Assembly (NCBI RefSeq): GCF_003614185.1
Contig: NZ_KZ987724.1
Span: 197,512-261,511, forward strand
DNA length: 64,000 nt
Reading direction: 5' to 3'
Source: Paenibacillus aceti
GTDB taxonomy: Bacteria; Bacillota; Bacilli; Paenibacillales; Paenibacillaceae
Position numbers and translations under genes: made by a program. Shown in pieces: positions 17,723 through 26,731 of the stretch (positions are counted from its first letter, which is position 1; every line of letters begins with the position of its first letter). The notes under the pieces are model-generated. The model made no database searches. It had not been told where the DNA came from and saw only the letters and a program-made list of their open reading frames with translations.

Positions 17723-19504
17723 ATGAAAGTCATCTTGGCTACATTAAACGCAAAATTTATTCATACTTCGCTGGCGATTCGGCTGCTCAAGGCCTATAGC
17801 GGCGGAGAATTCGATATCGATCTGGCAGAGTACACGATCAAGGACCCGACGATGAACATCGTATCGGATCTGTATCAGCGGAAGCCCGATGTGATCGGGT
17901 TCTCCTGTTATATCTGGAATATAGAAGAGACGCTTAAGATCGTGGATCTATTAAAAAAAGTGCTGCCCGATACGTTCATCGTGCTCGGCGGTCCCGAGGT
18001 GTCCTACGACACCGTGTATTGGATGGAGCGCTGTCCGAATATCGACGCGATCGTGATGGGGGACGGGGAAGAGACGTTTCATCACTTACTGCAGGAGTTG
18101 GCTGGTGAACGTAAGCTTCATTTCGTCTTCGGCGCCACCTATCGTAAAGGCGATGAGGTTATCGTCAATCCGCCCCGGCCGAAATGCGATCTCAATACGT
18201 TGCCCTCTCCGCACCGTTTTCCCGAGGATATTCCGAACATTAGTAAACGGATTATTTATTTTGAGACGAGCCGTGGCTGTCCGTTCAACTGTCAATTCTG
18301 CTTGTCCAGCATCGAGGTCGGGGTGCGGTATTATGATATCGAGCGCGTAAAGTCGGACATTCTGTACCTGATCGATCATGGCGCGAAGGTGATCAAGTTC
18401 CTGGATCGCACCTTCAATATTAATCGTAGCTATGCGATGGAGATGTTCCAGTTCCTGATCGACAATCACCGCGGCTGCGTATTCCAATTCGAGATCACCG
18501 CCGATATTATGAGGCCCGAGGTACTTGATTTCCTGGCCGAGAATGCGCCGCCGGGGATCTTCCGCTTCGAAATCGGTGTGCAGTCGACCAATGATCCGAC
18601 CAATCTGCTGGTGAAGCGGCGGCAGAACTTCACTAAGCTGACCCGTACCGTGACCAAGATCAAGCAGAGCGGCAGGATCGATCAGCATCTTGACTTGATC
18701 GCCGGTCTGCCTGAAGAAGATTATCCGACTTTCCGCAAGACCTTCAACGATGTGTTCGAGATGCGTCCGGAGGAGCTGCAGCTTGGCTTCCTGAAGATGC
18801 TACGCGGCACTGGGCTGCGCAACGAGGCGGCCAAATACGGTTATCAGTATATGGACCATGCGCCCTATGAAATATTGGGCAATGATGTGCTGCCTTTTAG
18901 TGACGTGATCCGGCTGAAGCGGCTGGAGGATGTGCTGGAGAAATATTGGAATGACCATCGTATGGATCATACGATCGAATACCTGATTACGCAGGAGTTC
19001 ACATCCCCATTCGATTTCTTCCAGCAGTTCGGTGATTATTGGGAAGAGCGGGGGTGGCAGCGGATCGGCCATCAGCTGGAGGACTTGTTCTCACGACTGC
19101 ATGAGTTCCTGATTCAGCGAGGCCTGAAGCAGCCGGAGATCGTGCTCGGCTTGATGAAGCTCGATTACTATCTGGGCCATAAGTATAAGCCGCGTAAAAT
19201 ATGGTGGGAAGACCGGATGCATAAGCATGAGCGCAATAGCTACATCAAGGCTCTGGCCTCGGGTACGCTGGAACTGCCTGACGAGCTAGCCGCCCGGAAT
19301 AGGGATGAACGTGAGCTGATGAAATACGCAGTGATCGAGGAGCTTCCGTTCTCGCTTACCGAAGTTTTAGCGGGCCAGCCAGCTACTTGTTCTGAGGTCA
19401 GGGACGGCAAAGGCTCATTGCTTGTCGTGCTGTATCAGCAGGAGGCTGATCAACATCCCGTATACTATACACTGCCGTTGACGTCGGCAGCTGTGCAGGA
19501 ATAA
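17723..19504 (+). CDS. B12-binding domain radical SAM protein (DUF4080 type)
   Basis: A 593-residue protein. The N-terminal 130 residues form a B12-binding fold (LGGPEVSYD, VMGDGEETF). The radical SAM cluster motif CPFNCQFC is near residue 192. The C-terminal 200 residues match the DUF4080 extension common to this family. Such proteins often modify RNA, lipids or natural products, but this branch has no assigned reaction. It lies 15 bases after recQ and ends before a strong bidirectional terminator. No substrate-gene context is visible. Confidence 0.88.
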   Translation: MKVILATLNAKFIHTSLAIRLLKAYSGGEFDIDLAEYTIKDPTMNIVSDLYQRKPDVIGFSCYIWNIEETLKIVDLLKKVLPDTFIVLGGPEVSYDTVYWMERCPNIDAIVMGDGEETFHHLLQELAGERKLHFVFGATYRKGDEVIVNPPRPKCDLNTLPSPHRFPEDIPNISKRIIYFETSRGCPFNCQFCLSSIEVGVRYYDIERVKSDILYLIDHGAKVIKFLDRTFNINRSYAMEMFQFLIDNHRGCVFQFEITADIMRPEVLDFLAENAPPGIFRFEIGVQSTNDPTNLLVKRRQNFTKLTRTVTKIKQSGRIDQHLDLIAGLPEEDYPTFRKTFNDVFEMRPEELQLGFLKMLRGTGLRNEAAKYGYQYMDHAPYEILGNDVLPFSDVIRLKRLEDVLEKYWNDHRMDHTIEYLITQEFTSPFDFFQQFGDYWEERGWQRIGHQLEDLFSRLHEFLIQRGLKQPEIVLGLMKLDYYLGHKYKPRKIWWEDRMHKHERNSYIKALASGTLELPDELAARNRDERELMKYAVIEELPFSLTEVLAGQPATCSEVRDGKGSLLVVLYQQEADQHPVYYTLPLTSAAVQE

Positions 19505-19561
19505 GATGACTTCAAGAGAGAGCCGAACTTGGGATTTAGCAGAGAATAATCTGATTGCGAA

Positions 19562-19597
19562 CTAGAAAAGGTCGCTTTTGGGAGCGACCTTTTCTAG
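19562..19597. terminator. Bidirectional terminator
   Basis: A perfect 15-bp inverted repeat (CTAGAAAAGGTCGCT and its complement) with a six-base loop and CTTTTCT tails on both strands. It lies between the convergent radical SAM and yjdF genes. Confidence 0.9.
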
Positions 19598-19635
19598 CAT
19601 AGTTACCTATTCATAGGAGGGAAGAGCCTTAGAAA

Positions 19636-20049
19636 TCATCTTCCACGATGTTTCTTTTTGGCTTTCTGACGTTTAAGCGAATATTTGTATTCCTTTAACT
19701 CCTCCAGACTTTCTTTGCTTTGGGTCTTCCGTTCCTTCTTTCGCGCTTCTGTCTCCAGTTTTATCGCTTCTTGAGCTAAGGTGGAGATTCCTTTCCTGTG
19801 GATCTCTCTTGCTGCTTGTCTGGCCAGCCTTTTAGGATTGATTCGCTGACGAACGACATTTGGACATGTCTCCACACCTTGTCTGTTTTCAGCGATGAGA
19901 TCCATCATTTTGTGGCATACAAAGTCCAGAACCTCATTATCTTTGGGCTCGGTACCAAATAAATGCTGACAAGCTGTTAGATTGGAACCGATTTGGTTTT
20001 CTACAACACCGACCCAAAACTGACCATTAAAAAATACGGTTAGCTTCAC
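19636..20049 (-). CDS. yjdF: YjdF family protein (DUF2992)
   Basis: A 137-residue protein of the YjdF/DUF2992 family, recognised by the N-terminal KLTVFFNGQFWVGVVE and the TACQHLFGTEPKDNEVLDFV block, followed by a highly basic C-terminal half rich in Lys, Arg and Glu. The frame extends further upstream, but the GTG at 20049 has AAAGGGGG seven bases before it and gives the usual YjdF N-terminus. The function of YjdF is not settled; its leader RNA in other Firmicutes is a riboswitch that binds azaaromatic compounds, implying a role in dealing with such toxins (literature knowledge). Confidence 0.85.
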   Translation of the reverse strand: MKLTVFFNGQFWVGVVENQIGSNLTACQHLFGTEPKDNEVLDFVCHKMMDLIAENRQGVETCPNVVRQRINPKRLARQAAREIHRKGISTLAQEAIKLETEARKKERKTQSKESLEELKEYKYSLKRQKAKKKHRGR

Positions 20050-20165
20050 GCAACCGCCCCCTTTGATTTGATTCAGAGTGGCGGACATCCCAAGGGGGAA
20101 GGTTACTGATAAGAAAAAGAATGAACTTTTCTTACGTCCGGACTACCGACCGGAGCTGTGTTTTT
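20050..20165 (-). promoter_or_regulatory. Candidate yjdF riboswitch
   Basis: The minus-strand leader of yjdF is long and structured. A CCGG...CCGG hairpin lies near 20140-20155. Closer in, CCCCCTT (20098-20092) can pair with AAGGGGG (20063-20057), which is the ribosome site, while CCGCC (20084-20080) can pair with GGCGG (58-54) overlapping it. Mutually exclusive pairing at the ribosome site fits translational control. The call rests on gene identity plus this pairing; the published consensus was not aligned, and the 5' edge is approximate. Confidence 0.6.
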
Positions 20166-20241
20166 ACACTCTATTTTCATTATTCATAAATATGTCTTTC
20201 ATTTCAAGATCATTTTCACTATTAATGAATAAGGAGACTTC

Positions 20242-20478
20242 ATGGGAAACTATCAAATATGTGACTTCTGCGGGAATCTATCCGAGAAGAGAAGCAGGAA
20301 AATGTGCGCGAGCTGTGAAGAGGACTACCGGCAAATACGCGACATTGTCGAGGCCAAACCGGATACGATGGTGATCGATATATCCCGGCAGACGGGAATT
20401 CGGGTGAGTAAGATTATTGCCTTCGCGCAAAAAGGCTTCTTCATCTTGAACGAAGGAACGATCGAAGGACTCGACTAA
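20242..20478 (+). CDS. Small zinc-ribbon protein, YvyF-like
   Basis: A 78-residue protein with a four-cysteine zinc site (CDFCG at 7-11, CASC near 22-25), followed by a short helical domain with DISRQTGIRVSKIIAFAQKGF, which looks like a degenerate winged helix. The arrangement resembles the flagellar-operon protein YvyF, but no flagellar genes are near. An AAGGAG site lies seven bases before the ATG. It ends 52 bases before the nitric oxide synthase gene on the same strand, so the two may be co-transcribed. Confidence 0.7.
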   Translation: MGNYQICDFCGNLSEKRSRKMCASCEEDYRQIRDIVEAKPDTMVIDISRQTGIRVSKIIAFAQKGFFILNEGTIEGLD

Positions 20479-20482
20479 TCTC

Positions 20483-20503
20483 TAACGAAACGCCATATCG
20501 CTA
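20483..20503. repeat. Solitary family 1 unit
   Basis: TAACGAAACGCCATATCGCT and the following bases match the terminal unit of the family 1 elements, including spacer sequence (TTTTCGC, then an A/G-rich run). No partner unit is found 50 bp away. It lies just upstream of the NOS ribosome site. Confidence 0.75.
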
Positions 20504-20530
20504 TTTTCGCAAAAAAGGGGAGGTATCATA

Positions 20531-21673
20531 TTGAGCGACACAGATGCAGAGAGCAAGCTGCGGGAGCAAGAAGGAGATCGCATCCTCTACATGAAAGCTG
20601 AGGTGTTCATCTATCAATGCTATAGCGAGTTGAATAAGTCGGAGGAAGAGGCTCAGCGGCGAATGCAGGAGATTGAAGCGGAGATAGAGCGCCTGGGAAC
20701 CTACGAGCTAAGCTATGAGGAGCTGGAGTATGGAGCCGGAATGGCCTGGAGGAACAGCAATCGTTGTATTGGCCGGCTGTTCTGGGAGTCATTGAACGTC
20801 ATCGACGCACGTCATAAGTCTACGGAAGCGGAGATTGCCGAGGCCCTGTTCCATCATATTGAGTATGCCACGAATGGCGGGAAAATCCGGCCGACTATTA
20901 CGATATTCAGCCAGAAGACGTCCGGGTGGCAGCTCCGCATCTGGAATCATCAGCTTATTCGCTATGCAGGTTATGTGACCAAGGACGAGGACGGGAACGG
21001 GGATGGAGTAATCACCGGAGATCCTCACTCCGTGAGCTTTACCGATCAATGCATGGAATTAGGCTGGCAGGGTGAGGGTACCCCCTTTGATCTTCTGCCG
21101 CTCGTTGTGCAGGTGAATGATCAGAAGCCGCAAGTCTTTTCGCTACCGGAAGGCTTGGTGCAGGAAGTGCCGATCAGACATCCCAAGTACAGTCCATTCA
21201 ACGAATTGCAGATCAAATGGTACGCCGTGCCGATTATTTCGGATATGGGTCTGGAGATCGGGGGGCAGCATTTTACGGCTGCGCCCTTCAATGGTTGGTA
21301 TATGGGGACGGAAATTGGCGCTCGCAATCTGGCGGATGAGGGAAGGTACAATTTATTGCCCAAAATGGCTGAAGCGATGGGGCTGGATACCGCGTCCAAC
21401 CGAACTCTATGGAAGGACCGCGCGCTTGTGGAGCTGAATGCGGCGGTGCTGCAATCCTTTAGACAAGCTGGAGTAAGCATCGTGGATCACCATACGGCAG
21501 CGGAGCAGTTTGCGTTATTCGAGCACAGGGAGGAGCAGCAAGGGCGAAATGTCACCGGGAACTGGACCTGGCTTATTCCTCCGGTATCTCCTGCCACAAC
21601 CCATATCTGGCATAGACAGTACGATAACACGATAGTTACCCCTAACTTTGTCAAGCAAAATAAACCCTATTAA
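20531..21673 (+). CDS. nos: Nitric oxide synthase oxygenase (bacterial NOS)
   Basis: A 380-residue bacterial NOS oxygenase domain, which makes NO from arginine using heme and a borrowed reductase. The heme ligand Cys79 is in [10 protein letters not shown]. The arginine-binding Glu261 is in [13 protein letters not shown]. The pterin-site [10 protein letters not shown] is near the C-terminus. No reductase domain is present, as usual in Firmicutes. TTG is the start: GGGGAGG lies eight bases upstream and there is no closer ATG. NO made by bNOS protects against oxidative stress and some antibiotics (family knowledge). Confidence 0.95.
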   Translation: MSDTDAESKLREQEGDRILYMKAEVFIYQCYSELNKSEEEAQRRMQEIEAEIERLGTYELSYEELEYGAGMAWRNSNRCIGRLFWESLNVIDARHKSTEAEIAEALFHHIEYATNGGKIRPTITIFSQKTSGWQLRIWNHQLIRYAGYVTKDEDGNGDGVITGDPHSVSFTDQCMELGWQGEGTPFDLLPLVVQVNDQKPQVFSLPEGLVQEVPIRHPKYSPFNELQIKWYAVPIISDMGLEIGGQHFTAAPFNGWYMGTEIGARNLADEGRYNLLPKMAEAMGLDTASNRTLWKDRALVELNAAVLQSFRQAGVSIVDHHTAAEQFALFEHREEQQGRNVTGNWTWLIPPVSPATTHIWHRQYDNTIVTPNFVKQNKPY

Positions 21674-21687
21674 GCTGGGATGATGAA

Positions 21688-22884
21688 ATGCGGGAATATG
21701 TCTTATCGAATGGCGAAGTAATTCGGCTGAAGCAATACATAGAGCAGAAATATGAGAATCTTGGAGCAGAGCAGAAGCTGGCGATCTGGTCCGATGCGGC
21801 TCATCGGATTATTGAGAGCCGTCTTCCTGCTTTTCCCGATGAAGTGAAGAAGCGGATGCGCGCAGAATTGTTGTACAAGCAGAGAGAGACGCTAGTCATT
21901 CATCAGGATGATGCCTTGCGGGAGTTCATGACATTGGATTTGAATCAGGAGGAATTACTCGCTCCCTTGACAGTCTGGGTGAGCAGCCGCTCTGCTCTGC
22001 CCTTGGAGGATGAGGACGTTAGGCATACCTTGCAAAAATGGGCTCAACATACCCCAGATCATATCTCCTTGGAGGCACTAACGGAAGAAGATGCTAAGGC
22101 TGCAGAGGCCTCCCAGCCTATGCAGAAGCCCGGCTGCGCCCTTGATGAGACAGCTGCCGCTATTGAAATTACCGATATGGCGAACTTATCCGGCGCAGCT
22201 CATTCAGCCACTCCGGCTCCTCTGCCGATGCACAGGATTTGGCTTGGACACCCACGAGCGATCATGGCATCGGTCTCATTGGGGTGTCTTGCTGCTGCGG
22301 TCGTCCTTGTGTTCACGGCGAACAGCCTCCGTAATGAGCCGCCTGTGGCTAAGGCCCGCTCCTATCCGAGCGTAATGGAGATTATGCTGCGTGATATTCG
22401 CGAGCGGGAGAGCTTGCGAAGGGCGGGCGGTATCCCGGCCGAGCTCCGCTATGTAGAAGTGGATAAGACGCGGGTACGCGTATTTTTACAGGATAGAGGC
22501 TCTTTGCTGGCGGATGAACCGTATTTATCGGCGATCATCGCCTCAGCGAAGCGATATGATATTCATCCTCTGCTGTTATTCGCGATTACGGGACAGGAGC
22601 AAGGGTTCGTGCCTAAGGATCATAAGGAGGCCGAGCGGATCGCGAATAACCCGTTCAACGTATTCGGTAGCTGGGAGAGCTATAACACGTCCATCGAGGC
22701 TTCCGCGGATATCGCGGCCAAGACAGTGAGGAATATAAGCCGTCGCCGCCAGGGAAGCGAGCACCCGATTCAGTGGTTAAATCGAACCTATGCAGAGGAC
22801 CCGGAGTGGTGGACTGGCGTAACCTGGATATTCAATACGATGCAGCAACAAATTGAAGGGAAATCCTTCGAGTGGGCCAAGTAG
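21688..22884 (+). CDS. Membrane-anchored glucosaminidase/lysozyme-like protein
   Basis: A 398-residue protein starting 14 bases after nos. Residues 1-185 are hydrophilic and probably cytoplasmic. One membrane segment (ASVSLGCLAAAVVLVFTANSL) is near 193-213. The C-terminal domain has LLLFAITGQEQGF with a candidate catalytic Glu, then NNPFNVFGSW and a WLNRTYAEDPEWW end. This is the pattern of glucosaminidase or lytic transglycosylase domains. The cytoplasmic half is unrecognised, so it could couple an internal signal to wall remodelling (inference). Co-transcription with nos is likely. Confidence 0.65.
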   Translation: MREYVLSNGEVIRLKQYIEQKYENLGAEQKLAIWSDAAHRIIESRLPAFPDEVKKRMRAELLYKQRETLVIHQDDALREFMTLDLNQEELLAPLTVWVSSRSALPLEDEDVRHTLQKWAQHTPDHISLEALTEEDAKAAEASQPMQKPGCALDETAAAIEITDMANLSGAAHSATPAPLPMHRIWLGHPRAIMASVSLGCLAAAVVLVFTANSLRNEPPVAKARSYPSVMEIMLRDIRERESLRRAGGIPAELRYVEVDKTRVRVFLQDRGSLLADEPYLSAIIASAKRYDIHPLLLFAITGQEQGFVPKDHKEAERIANNPFNVFGSWESYNTSIEASADIAAKTVRNISRRRQGSEHPIQWLNRTYAEDPEWWTGVTWIFNTMQQQIEGKSFEWAK

Positions 22885-22930
22885 CCAGCTCTCGTAGAAT
22901 TTCCCTCTTCGACATTTTTAACGAAAACAT

Positions 22931-23860
22931 CTACGACACATGCCGCTCCAGCCAACCGATGACATCGCGCGTGACTTCGTCTCGATTGATCTCATTGAGC
23001 ATTTCATGTCTTCCTCCAGGATATAACTTCACCTCAAGATCCTTGATCTCTAATTGCTCATACAATTGAGCCAGCTTCTTGACTCCAGCACCGCTCAATC
23101 CAACCGGGTCCTGCTCTCCGCAGAAGATATAAACCGGCTTATCCTTCGGAATCCGGCACAGATGATCCGGGCGGTGGATCTCTCGGAGGATACCGAACAG
23201 GCCCTGAAAGAATTCCGCGCTGCACAGGAAGCCACAGTAAGGATCAGCAATGAACTTATCTACTTCGGCCTCGTCGCGGGACAGCCAGTCAAAGGCGGTT
23301 CGTACCGGACGGAATTGCCGATTGAAGCTGCCGAAGGAGAGCGCGTTCAGGAACACACTCGGATGACTGGGCCCCTGCAGCTTCATCTGCAGCCGGGCGA
23401 GCCCATCGCCGAAGGAGAGGAAGGGGCGGGGGCCGTTGGTTCCGGACAGGATAAAGCCGGTGTACAGCTCTGGAGCTGCGTACATCATCTTCTGTGCCAG
23501 GAAGGAACCCATACTATGACCGAGCAGAAACAACGGCAGCATCGGGTGCTTCTCGCGAATGAGATCGCCGAGCTTGGTTAAATCGCGAACCATGCCATTC
23601 AGACCGTCCTTGCCAGGCCAGCCGAGCTCGGATTCATCGGCTGCCGTCAGGCCGTGGCCGCGATGATCACCTGCGTAGACCAGGAAGCCTGCCCCGGTCA
23701 GGGCCTCGGCGAAGCGGGCGTAGCGCTTGGCCGTCTCCGCCATTCCATGGGCGATCTGCACTACGCCGCGCAGCGGCAGCGTGGTATCGTCAGGACACCA
23801 GTGATACACGAACACCTGCTGACCGGCATCATTTCCGAAAGTAAAGGTTTTCTCTTGCAT
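22931..23860 (-). CDS. Alpha/beta hydrolase (lysophospholipase-type)
   Basis: A 309-residue hydrolase_4/monoacylglycerol-lipase-type protein. The oxyanion HGMAE is near residue 37, the GDHRGHG strand near 60, and the nucleophile elbow GHSMGS near 115. The acid is in FCGEQDPVG near 253 and the His in YPGGRHEMLNE near 285, giving a complete catalytic triad. No signal peptide, so it is cytoplasmic. AAGGAG precedes the ATG. It may be co-transcribed with the minus-strand mnmL-mnmM genes upstream, 58 bases away. Confidence 0.88.
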   Translation of the reverse strand: MQEKTFTFGNDAGQQVFVYHWCPDDTTLPLRGVVQIAHGMAETAKRYARFAEALTGAGFLVYAGDHRGHGLTAADESELGWPGKDGLNGMVRDLTKLGDLIREKHPMLPLFLLGHSMGSFLAQKMMYAAPELYTGFILSGTNGPRPFLSFGDGLARLQMKLQGPSHPSVFLNALSFGSFNRQFRPVRTAFDWLSRDEAEVDKFIADPYCGFLCSAEFFQGLFGILREIHRPDHLCRIPKDKPVYIFCGEQDPVGLSGAGVKKLAQLYEQLEIKDLEVKLYPGGRHEMLNEINRDEVTRDVIGWLERHVS

Positions 23861-23917
23861 ATGTCAAGACACTCCTTCTCATGATTTCCCTGATACTCAT
23901 ATATTTCCAGTTTAACG

Positions 23918-24502
23918 CTATTTCTTCTCGATGGCTATGAGATAAGGCGCATGAGGACGCTGAATTTGTCGATATAGTATAGTCTGCCCGACGGAGGCAG
24001 GCAGGGCGGCGGCCCAGGCTTGAACCGCTTCAGCCTCCCGATCCCCGCCCGGATGACCGGGATAGAGGACAGCGGTCACAATTCCCCGCGGGCGCAGCAG
24101 TGAAGTCGCCGTCTCCAGCGCAGCAAGGGTAGTCTCAGCAAGCGTAATCAAGGAATGATCGGCCCCTTCCGTCGGAAGATAGCCGAGATTGAACATCACT
24201 GCGCCTAAATGGCCATGGACTGCCTGCGGGAGCAGCTCCTTCATGTCGGCATGGCTTCTCTGAAGCAGATGAACCTGTGCCAGTTCAACCTGATCCGCTT
24301 CTTTAGCCAATCTTTCCCCAGTCAACCGCAGTGCCTCAGCCTGAATATCGAACGCCCAGACTTGTCCGCGCCGTCCGCAAGCTCTAGCAAGGAACAAAGT
24401 GTCGGCTCCGGTCCCCGCGGTCGCGTCAACAGCCGCGTCTCCAGACTGTAGTCGATCAGCCGCCAATTTATGAGCATAGCTCAATACAGAAAGAAAGCCC
24501 AT
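23918..24502 (-). CDS. mnmM: tRNA (mnm5s2U34)-methyltransferase MnmM (YtqB)
   Basis: A 194-residue class I SAM methyltransferase of the YtqB family. The SAM motif DATAGTGADTLFLA is near residue 25, VWAFDIQ near 48, and the LGYLPTEGADHSLIT block near 105. YtqB was renamed MnmM for the last methylation of mnm5s2U34 in Gram-positive tRNAs (literature recalled). ATG at 24502 is chosen because GGAGGGG lies six bases upstream; a TTG at 24517 overlaps that site. The gene starts two bases after the mnmL stop, and its ribosome site lies inside the last mnmL codons, so translational coupling is likely. Confidence 0.88.
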   Translation of the reverse strand: MGFLSVLSYAHKLAADRLQSGDAAVDATAGTGADTLFLARACGRRGQVWAFDIQAEALRLTGERLAKEADQVELAQVHLLQRSHADMKELLPQAVHGHLGAVMFNLGYLPTEGADHSLITLAETTLAALETATSLLRPRGIVTAVLYPGHPGGDREAEAVQAWAAALPASVGQTILYRQIQRPHAPYLIAIEKK

Positions 24503-24504
24503 CT

Positions 24505-25455
24505 TTATCCCCTCCAATACTTACCTTGCCAGGAATCTCTGCGCTTCAATTCATCATCGAACGCATTCAGCACTTCCCATTTCTTGAGACTCCACATCGG
24601 ACCGATCAATAGATCCCGCGGCGCATCGCCGGTCAACCGATGGACGACCATCTCTGGTGGCAGGAATTCAAGGGTATCCACGATCAGTTTAATATATTCA
24701 TCCTTCTCCAGAAAACGCAACAGTCCTGCTTCATATTGCTTGACCATCGGTGTCTTGCGCATAAGATGCAGCAGATGGATCTTGATGCCCTGAACGTCCA
24801 TATTCGCAACGGCGCGCCCGGTATCGAGCATCATTTCATGGGTTTCCTGCGGCAGTCCGTAGATGATATGGGTACACACGCGGATGTTCCGCTTGCGCAG
24901 CTTCTCTACGGCATCCAGATAACACTGGGTATCATGAGCCCGGTTAATCAGCTCCGAGGTGGTATCATGGATCGTCTGCAGACCCATTTCAACCCAGAGA
25001 TAGGTCCGTTCATTCAGCTCGGCCAAATAATCGACCACATCATCCGGAAGACAATCCGGGCGCGTAGCAATCGATAAGCCGATGACTCCGGGCTGCTCGA
25101 GAATCGCTTCATAGTACTCGCGGAGTACCTCGACTGGAGCATAGGTGTTCGTATAGGCCTGGAAATAACCGATATATTTGGCATGCGGCCATTTTTGATG
25201 CTGTTTATCGCGAATTTTGTTGAACTGCGTCACAAGGTCGTCGCGGCGACTGCCAGCGAAATCCCCGGACCCCCTCGAGCTGCAGAAGGTGCAGCCGCCT
25301 TTGGCGATGGAGCCGTCCCGGTTCGGACAGGTAAATCCGGCATCGAGCATCACCTTGAACACTTTATCGCCGAATTGATGTCTCATTTCATAATTCCATG
25401 TATGGAATCTTTTGTCAGACCACAGCAAGGGGGAAGCAGATAATGGTGTATTCAT
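24505..25455 (-). CDS. mnmL: Radical SAM protein MnmL (YtqA, TIGR01212)
   Basis: A 316-residue radical SAM protein with the unusual spaced cluster motif of the YtqA family (FTCPNRDGSIAKGGCTFCS, residues 41-59: Cys, then ten residues, then CxxC). The body has YFQAYTNTYAP, GLSIATRPDCLPD and HLLHLMRKTPM, all typical. MnmL acts with MnmM in building mnm5s2U34 in tRNA. AAGGAG precedes the ATG. The pair is adjacent as in Bacillus. Confidence 0.9.
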   Translation of the reverse strand: MNTPLSASPLLWSDKRFHTWNYEMRHQFGDKVFKVMLDAGFTCPNRDGSIAKGGCTFCSSRGSGDFAGSRRDDLVTQFNKIRDKQHQKWPHAKYIGYFQAYTNTYAPVEVLREYYEAILEQPGVIGLSIATRPDCLPDDVVDYLAELNERTYLWVEMGLQTIHDTTSELINRAHDTQCYLDAVEKLRKRNIRVCTHIIYGLPQETHEMMLDTGRAVANMDVQGIKIHLLHLMRKTPMVKQYEAGLLRFLEKDEYIKLIVDTLEFLPPEMVVHRLTGDAPRDLLIGPMWSLKKWEVLNAFDDELKRRDSWQGKYWRG

Positions 25456-25794
25456 TTAAAAACTCCTTTATTTGTCACAAAAATATGCGAAATTCTCTCT
25501 GTTGCTCGTAAAGCCTGCCCTATAGCGGGCTCTCCTGACTTATTGTATCAAAGATCAATTAAAAAAGGGAATGAAGGCCTACTTCCTTCTGTTGCGATGG
25601 CCAGGCGATTATGTTATTTTGATTGTAATAACATTCGTTGGACCCCAATTCCAAAATAGATGAAGAAGGAATCTTTTCCACTGTCTCCCCGGCGGTGTGA
25701 AGGGTTCCTTTTTCTCTGCGGCTCTTTACTTTTCCGACGAACTTCGGCACAATATTTCAGTAATCGTTTTATTTTGCAATCAATTTTAGTGTGT

Positions 25795-25863
25795 GTTCAA
25801 AAAAGATCGATTTTCAGCACCGAGAAGGTTGAATGAAGCTGAGCATAAGCGGACTTTTTGAAC
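25795..25863. repeat. Inverted-repeat hairpin element before trmB
   Basis: GTTCAAAAA at the left pairs with CTTTTTGAAC at the right (one mismatch), and an inner TTCAGC/GCTGAG pair encloses CACCGAGAAGGTTGAATGAA. The whole is about 69 bp and lies 27 bases before the trmB start. It may be a mobile mini-element or an RNA hairpin. The rest of 25456-25794 holds no supported gene. Confidence 0.55.
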
Positions 25864-25889
25864 TATCTCTAAGAAAGCGGAGGAATGAC

Positions 25890-26636
25890 ATGCGTTTACG
25901 CGGTAGAAAAGGAATACGGGAAAATCTGGAGCAGCAGCCTGATCTGGTTGTGCTCGATCCCCAGCAATATAAAGGACGCTGGTCTCAGCTGTTCGGCAAT
26001 GATCGTCCTATTCATGTCGAGCTCGGCATGGGTAAAGGACAGTTTATCAGCGGCATGAGCGCGAAATATCCAGATGTGAATTTCATCGGCATGGATATGT
26101 ATGATGAGTTGATTCGTCGCGGCAGTGAGAAGGTACGGACGATCCATCGTCAGGAGGATGCAGAGGCAGCCGACGAAGCTGGTTCAACCAGCGATAGCGA
26201 TGAAGGTTCATTCAATGTCCGGCTAGCGCTCGGCAATGTGGAGCATCTGGAGGAGATTTTTGCCCCGGGTGAGGTGGAGCGGATTTACTTGAATTTCAGC
26301 GATCCTTGGCCGAAGAAGAAGCATGCGAGAAGACGTTTGACTCATCCGCGCTTTTTGAATAAATACCGCTCTATTCTGAATGAGAACGGAGAGATCCATT
26401 TCAAGACGGATTCACGCTCTTTATTTGAGTTTTCGCTGAATGCCTTCGCTGCGTCTGGCTTACAGATGAATAATATTTCGCTCAGTCTGCATGAGAATGG
26501 CATTAATGAAGAGCATGTAATGACCGAGTATGAGCAGAAATTTGTCGGTAAGGGAATGCCTATTCACCGCTGCGAGGTCATCATCGGAGAGACGGCTCTG
26601 GGTCGGTATCATGAGCGTAAGATGGATCAATTTTAA
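25890..26636 (+). CDS. trmB: tRNA (guanine-N7)-methyltransferase TrmB
   Basis: A 248-residue enzyme that makes m7G46 in tRNA. The start MRLRGRKGIRENLEQQ is the family N-terminus; GGAGGA lies six to seven bases before this ATG, while the upstream in-frame ATG at 25833 falls within the hairpin element. VELGMGKGQFI near residue 51, FIGMDMYDEL near 75 and LNFSDPWPKKKHARRRLTHP near 150 are diagnostic. A 20-residue acidic insertion (DAEAADEAGSTSDSDEG) near residues 93-110 is longer than usual. Followed by a terminator. Confidence 0.94.
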   Translation: MRLRGRKGIRENLEQQPDLVVLDPQQYKGRWSQLFGNDRPIHVELGMGKGQFISGMSAKYPDVNFIGMDMYDELIRRGSEKVRTIHRQEDAEAADEAGSTSDSDEGSFNVRLALGNVEHLEEIFAPGEVERIYLNFSDPWPKKKHARRRLTHPRFLNKYRSILNENGEIHFKTDSRSLFEFSLNAFAASGLQMNNISLSLHENGINEEHVMTEYEQKFVGKGMPIHRCEVIIGETALGRYHERKMDQF

Positions 26637-26660
26637 AATATAATAGTCTTAAAATCATAA

Positions 26661-26696
26661 AAACGCCCTTGGCTCTAAGCCAGGGGCGTTTATTGT
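26661..26696. terminator. Terminator between convergent trmB and glycosyltransferase
   Basis: AAACGCCCTTGGCT pairs with AGCCAGGGGCGTTT around a CTA loop, with one wobble. The minus strand continues as TTTTTATGATTTT, so it is strongest for the minus-strand gene. Confidence 0.85.
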
Positions 26697-26731
26697 TGGA
26701 TTATGCCGAAAACGTTTAAGTTGTTTAAAGA

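Noticed and set aside
25559-25750. 63-codon minus-strand frame between mnmL and trmB
   Set aside because: No start signal and no recognisable domain.
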